From Chloroflexota bacterium (GTDB taxonomy: Bacteria; Chloroflexota; Dehalococcoidia; JACQUE01): a stretch of DNA of 10,930 bases. The notes under the pieces were generated by a model, which did no database searches, had not been told where the DNA came from, and saw only the letters and a program-made list of their open reading frames with translations. The translations under genes and the position numbers were made by a program. Every line of letters begins with the position of its first letter. The stretch's first letter is position 1. Location of the stretch: NCBI GenBank assembly GCA_016210425.1, contig JACQUE010000035.1:1-10930 (forward strand), given 5' to 3'. Shown piece by piece: positions 7,226-10,930 of the stretch.

Positions 7226-9078
7226 GACTCCTCCCCCTTAACTAGAAGCGTAACCGACAACGGGTTCAGAGTCAAAGAGGTCCCCTGTGGCTGAAGATTT
7301 TCAGGGATAATGCCGCCACCTCCGCCCCAGCGCGGGCTCGCCGAGTCCAACGCCTTGCGCCACTCGCCCTCTGGAATCGGGAGAGCCATCGACGCCTCCG
7401 CATGGCTAAAGTTGAAAAATATAACTACTTCACTGTTATCGGCCCATCGGCGGAGAAAAAGCATCTTTTCCTCCTCGTGTCCCAGCACCTCCATGCGCTC
7501 CTTGCTCAGGTCAGCGAGCGCCGGCACTCCCTTCCGCAGCTTGATTAGCTCCCGATAGTACTCCAACAGTAGCTTGTGCCGGCCTTTGCCGCGCAGACCG
7601 AAGTCCAGCTTCGCGGACAGGAAGGTGGCTTCGTTCTGAGGATCGGGAGGCTCCTCCTGCCAGCCGTAGGCTTCGAACTCCGCCAGCCGCCCTCTCCTAA
7701 CTGCTTCAGCCAAACCTGGCGCCGAGTGGCTGATGAAGAAGGGGAACGGAGCGGTCTCGCCGTACTCCTCACCCATGAATAGGAGCGGCACGAACGGCGA
7801 GAGAAGGACGACCGCCGCTGCCAGCTTCAGCCCTTCGAAGTCGATGCTCTGGCTGAGACGGCGGCCGCCCTCCTGGTTGCCGACCTGGTCGTGGTTCTGA
7901 GCGAAGACCACAAAGCACGAGGCGGGAATTGCCCGAGACGAGGCACCCCTCCGTCGCTGCCAATAGCGCGAGTATTGGCCCGTGTAGACAAATCCTTCGG
8001 TGAAGGCCTTAACCAGGTGACCCATGCTGCCGAAGTCCTGGTAATGGCCGGTGCGGTCGCCACTCAGGAGCGCGTGCAGGGCATGATGGAAGTCGTCGTT
8101 CCAGAGGCCGTCCAAGCCGTAGCCACCGGCCTCGCGCGGCTGGATGAGGCGCGGCTGATTGAGGGTGCTCTCTGCTAAGGCATAGATGCAGCGATTGAGG
8201 CGCTCCGAACAGTCCTGGACAGCGGCTCCCAGTTCCTCCAGGAACGCCACCGCCGACTTATCGAAGATGGCGTGGACTGCGTCCAGGCGCAGGGCGTCGA
8301 TGTGGAACTCGCTGAACCAGTAGAGGGCGTTATCGATAAAGAAGCGACGCACCTCATCGCTGTGGGGGCCGTCAAAGTTGATGGCGGGACCCCACGGCGT
8401 GCGATAGCGGTCGCTGAAGTAGGGGCCGAAGTCGCCCAGGTAGTTGCCTTCGGGCCCCAGGTGGTTATAGACGACGTCGAGTACCACCCCCAGGCCGCGG
8501 GCGTGGCAGGCGTCCACTAGGCGCTTGAGGCCGTCTGGGCCGCCGTAGGAGTCCTGAACGGCGAAGGGATAGACGCCGTCGTAGCCCCAGTTTCGGGCGC
8601 CGGGGAACTGGGCGACGGGCATCAGCTCGATGGCCGTTATACCCAGCTCTTTAAGATCGTCCAGACGAGGGATGACCGCTTCGAACGTGCCTTCCGGTGT
8701 GAAAGTCCCGACGTGGATCTCGTAGAAGATATAATCACGGAGGGGCAGTCCACACCAGCCGCCATCGCGCCACTCGAAGCCTCGGGCGACCACTTGCGAC
8801 GGCCCATGCACTCCCTGCGGCTGAGACCTTGAGGCCGGGTCCGGGCGCTCTATCTTGCCGTCCAGCCGAAAGAGGTAGAGTGCCCCTGGCTCCACGCCAT
8901 CGGCCGTGGCCTCGTGGTAGCCGCTCTCACTTTTCTCCATCGGCAAAAGGCGTTCTTCGCGCCCCAGCAGGTGAACCTCCACCTGCTCTGTAGTCGGCGC
9001 CCAGAGGCGGAAGCGACAGCGACCAGCGCTCAGATGAGTGGCGCCGATAGTTATGTCAAGCTTCGCCATGTGGTCCAT
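7222..9078 (-). CDS. treZ: Maltooligosyltrehalose trehalohydrolase (GH13)
   Basis: This encodes a 618-residue cytoplasmic enzyme that hydrolyses the bond next to the terminal trehalose unit of maltooligosyltrehalose, releasing free trehalose. It is the second step of the TreY-TreZ route from glycogen or maltodextrin. An N-terminal beta-sandwich (about 9-95, with [17 protein letters not shown]) precedes the GH13 barrel. TreZ-typical stretches are [14 protein letters not shown] (119-132), [20 protein letters not shown] (151-170) and the end of region [21 protein letters not shown] (201-220). Catalytic residues are in place: nucleophile Asp266 (DALRLDAVH), acid/base Glu303 (ALAEST) and Asp397 (AQNHDQVGN). 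[17 protein letters not shown] (432-448) is also typical. The ATG at 9078 overlaps the glgB stop by 23 bases; an in-frame ATG at 9069 is possible, and neither has a strong ribosome site. The partner treY is not in the window. Confidence 0.95.
   Translation of the reverse strand: MDHMAKLDITIGATHLSAGRCRFRLWAPTTEQVEVHLLGREERLLPMEKSESGYHEATADGVEPGALYLFRLDGKIERPDPASRSQPQGVHGPSQVVARGFEWRDGGWCGLPLRDYIFYEIHVGTFTPEGTFEAVIPRLDDLKELGITAIELMPVAQFPGARNWGYDGVYPFAVQDSYGGPDGLKRLVDACHARGLGVVLDVVYNHLGPEGNYLGDFGPYFSDRYRTPWGPAINFDGPHSDEVRRFFIDNALYWFSEFHIDALRLDAVHAIFDKSAVAFLEELGAAVQDCSERLNRCIYALAESTLNQPRLIQPREAGGYGLDGLWNDDFHHALHALLSGDRTGHYQDFGSMGHLVKAFTEGFVYTGQYSRYWQRRRGASSRAIPASCFVVFAQNHDQVGNQEGGRRLSQSIDFEGLKLAAAVVLLSPFVPLLFMGEEYGETAPFPFFISHSAPGLAEAVRRGRLAEFEAYGWQEEPPDPQNEATFLSAKLDFGLRGKGRHKLLLEYYRELIKLRKGVPALADLSKERMEVLGHEEEKMLFLRRWADNSEVVIFFNFSHAEASMALPIPEGEWRKALDSASPRWGGGGGIIPENLQPQGTSLTLNPLSVTLLVKGEES
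7228..7239 (-). promoter_or_regulatory. Strong ribosome binding site inside the end of treZ
   Basis: Read on the minus strand, AAGGGGGAGGAG lies just before the GTG start at 7225 and is embedded in the last treZ codons. It supports a GTG start for the GH57 gene and efficient re-initiation after treZ translation ends. Confidence 0.75.
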
Positions 9079-10930
9079 CGCTTTTTAGGAACAGAACGGC
9101 CAGCGGCGGCAGCGTCAGGCTCAGCGAGAAGGGACGCCCGTTGACGGGCACCGCCTCGGCCTCCGAGTAACTCTGATGGCCATAGTCACTGCCCCCATAC
9201 ACAGCAGCGTCGCTGTCCACAAGCTCCTTCCAGACACCCGCTAGAGGGACGCCCACCCGGTACCCATCTCTGGGTACCGGCGTGAAGTTGCAGACGATGA
9301 GGATAGCCTCTCGCCCATCGCGCGCCTTGCGCAGGAAACTGATGATACTATTATCGGCATCGTTACTGTCCACCCACTCGAAGCCAGCGTTGTCCGTATC
9401 CAACTCGTGTAGCGCCGGCTCGTCTCGATAGAGGCGGTTGAGCTCGGCCACCCACTTTTGGACGCCCACGTGATCCGGCTCCACCAGCAGATCCCAGTCG
9501 AGAGCCCGGTCGTGGTTCCATTCGCGACGCTGGGCGAACTCGCCGCCCATAAAGAGGAGCTTCTTGCCGGGCTGGCCATACATGTAGCCAAGGAGGAGGC
9601 GCAGGTTGGCGAACTTGCGCCAATCGTCCTCCGGCATCTTCTCCAGCAGCGAGCCCTTGCCGTAGACAACTTCGTCGTGAGAGAGCGGCAGAACGAAGTT
9701 CTCCGAGAAGGCGTAGACCATGCGGAAGGTCAGCTCGTGGTGATGGTACTTGCGGTAGATTGGTACATGCGACGTGTACTCCAAGGTATCGTGCATCCAG
9801 CCCATGTCCCACTTCAACCCGAAGCCCAGGCCGCCCGTGTAGGCGGGGCGCGAGACCATCGGCCACGCTGTCGATTCCTCGGCGATTGTTTGGACGCCGG
9901 GATGGCGGGCATAGATGCCTTCATTGAGCCGCCGCAGGAAGTCGACGGCCTCCAGGTTCTCGCGTCCGCCGTACTTGTTGGGCACCCATTCGCCCGACTC
10001 GCGCGAGTAGTCCAGGTAGAGCATTGAGGCCACAGCATCCACACGCAGGCAGTCGGCGTGGTAGCGGTCCAGCCAGAACTCAGCGCTGCTGAGGAGGAAG
10101 CTCCGGACCTCGTTCCGCCCATAGTTGAAGATGAGGCTGTCCCAGTCGGGATGTAGGCCCCGTCGGGGGTCGGCATGCTCGTACAGGTGGGTGCCATCGA
10201 AGAAGCCCAGGCCATGCTCGTCGCTGGGGAAGTGGGACGGCACCCAATCCAGGATGACGCCGATTCCGCGCTCATGCAGGTAGTCGATGAGATACATCAG
10301 GTCCTGCGGAGTGCCGTAGCGGCTAGTCGGGGCGAAGTAGCCGGTGGTCTGGTAGCCCCATGATCCATAGAAGGGATGCTCCATCACGGGCAGAAGCTCA
10401 ACATGGCTGAAGCCAAGCCGCCGGACATAATCGGCCAGGCGGGGGGCCGTCTCCCTGTAAGAGAGGAACCCGCCGTTTTCCCGCCGCATCCAGGAACCCA
10501 GGTGCACCTCATAGACGGCAAGCGGAGCATCTAGGACGTTGCGAGAGGCTCGCCCCTCCATCCATTCACGATCTCCCCAGGCATACTCCAGGTCCCATAG
10601 CCTCGATGCCGTCCCCGGAGGTGTCTCGGCATAGAAGGCCAGCGGGTCAGCCTTGTCAACCTGATAACCGCCATATGAGGACTCGATATGGTACTTGTAG
10701 AGGCAGCCCTTCGGGACACCCGGGACAAAGCCTTCCCAGATGCCGGAGCTTTTGTTGGATCGTAGCGGGTGTTTGCGGTTGTCCCAGCCGTTGAAGTCGC
10801 CGATGACGGAGACGCGGCGGGCGTTGGGAGCCCAAACAGCGAAGAAAGCCCCTTCAACGCCGTTCACTTTCGCAGGGTGGCCGCCCAGCTTATCATAAAG
10901 GCGGACGTGAGTCCCCTCGTTGAAGAGGTA
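9056..10930 (-). CDS. glgB: 1,4-alpha-glucan branching enzyme (5' end outside window)
   Basis: This is a GH13 branching enzyme that cuts alpha-1,4 chains and re-attaches them as alpha-1,6 branches in glycogen. The frame is open to the window edge and gives 624 visible residues. A GTG at 10867 is not the start: upstream codons encode [19 protein letters not shown], conserved GlgB sequence. Counting from the edge, a CBM48-like domain covers about 20-115 ([20 protein letters not shown]). The barrel includes [29 protein letters not shown] and [14 protein letters not shown] (228-241). Catalytic residues are Asp298 ([11 protein letters not shown]), Glu351 (TIAEEST) and Asp419 ([12 protein letters not shown]). 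[19 protein letters not shown] follows, then a C-terminal beta domain. Either a short leader or a longer N1 domain is missing at the edge. It is the first visible gene of the operon and overlaps treZ. Confidence 0.97.
   Translation of the reverse strand, partial: YLFNEGTHVRLYDKLGGHPAKVNGVEGAFFAVWAPNARRVSVIGDFNGWDNRKHPLRSNKSSGIWEGFVPGVPKGCLYKYHIESSYGGYQVDKADPLAFYAETPPGTASRLWDLEYAWGDREWMEGRASRNVLDAPLAVYEVHLGSWMRRENGGFLSYRETAPRLADYVRRLGFSHVELLPVMEHPFYGSWGYQTTGYFAPTSRYGTPQDLMYLIDYLHERGIGVILDWVPSHFPSDEHGLGFFDGTHLYEHADPRRGLHPDWDSLIFNYGRNEVRSFLLSSAEFWLDRYHADCLRVDAVASMLYLDYSRESGEWVPNKYGGRENLEAVDFLRRLNEGIYARHPGVQTIAEESTAWPMVSRPAYTGGLGFGLKWDMGWMHDTLEYTSHVPIYRKYHHHELTFRMVYAFSENFVLPLSHDEVVYGKGSLLEKMPEDDWRKFANLRLLLGYMYGQPGKKLLFMGGEFAQRREWNHDRALDWDLLVEPDHVGVQKWVAELNRLYRDEPALHELDTDNAGFEWVDSNDADNSIISFLRKARDGREAILIVCNFTPVPRDGYRVGVPLAGVWKELVDSDAAVYGGSDYGHQSYSEAEAVPVNGRPFSLSLTLPPLAVLFLKSDGPHGEA

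Noticed and set aside
10865..10867. GTG at 10867 as the start of glgB
   Set aside because: Codons upstream to the window edge encode conserved GlgB sequence ([18 protein letters not shown]), so the gene continues outside the window.

Overview
This window looks like a piece of a moderately high-GC bacterial chromosome, most likely from the Chloroflexota (Dehalococcoidia-type lineages). That assignment is an inference. It rests on a substrate-binding lipoprotein with a long Ala/Thr/Pro linker directly after the lipobox, combined with GC-rich coding sequence, a Dpp/Opp-type importer and a glycogen/trehalose gene set. No rRNA, tRNA, CRISPR array, transposase or phage gene was seen.

Left half, plus strand. 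The first 73 bases are the hydrophobic C-terminal end of a membrane protein whose body lies outside the window. A MarR-family regulator follows closely (93-647). After a 146-base gap comes an ABC importer set of the peptide/nickel (Dpp/Opp) class: a family 5 solute-binding lipoprotein (794-2671), a DppB/OppB-type permease (2808-3758) and a DppC/OppC-type permease (3825-4733). The ATPase subunits are not present. A long, nearly perfect hairpin (2713-2764) separates the binding protein from the permeases. Such a hairpin fits differential expression, with more binding protein than membrane components. A hairpin at 4754-4776 ends the operon.

Right half, minus strand, converging on the importer. 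The genes are read from right to left: glgB (branching enzyme, 5' end outside the window), treZ (maltooligosyltrehalose trehalohydrolase) and a GH57 protein with a DUF3536-type C-terminal region. The three overlap (glgB/treZ by 23 or 14 bases, treZ/GH57 by 4 bases), so they form one translationally coupled alpha-glucan operon. GlgB makes alpha-1,6 branches. TreZ releases trehalose from maltooligosyltrehalose. The GH57 protein is probably an alpha-glucan-acting enzyme of unproven specificity. TreY, the usual partner that makes the substrate for TreZ, is not in the window.

The most interesting item is the GH57-DUF3536 protein. It is a large, apparently catalytically intact enzyme of unknown reaction, stitched into a glycogen/trehalose operon. 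The rest is well explained by known families. I see no evidence of a wholly new system.
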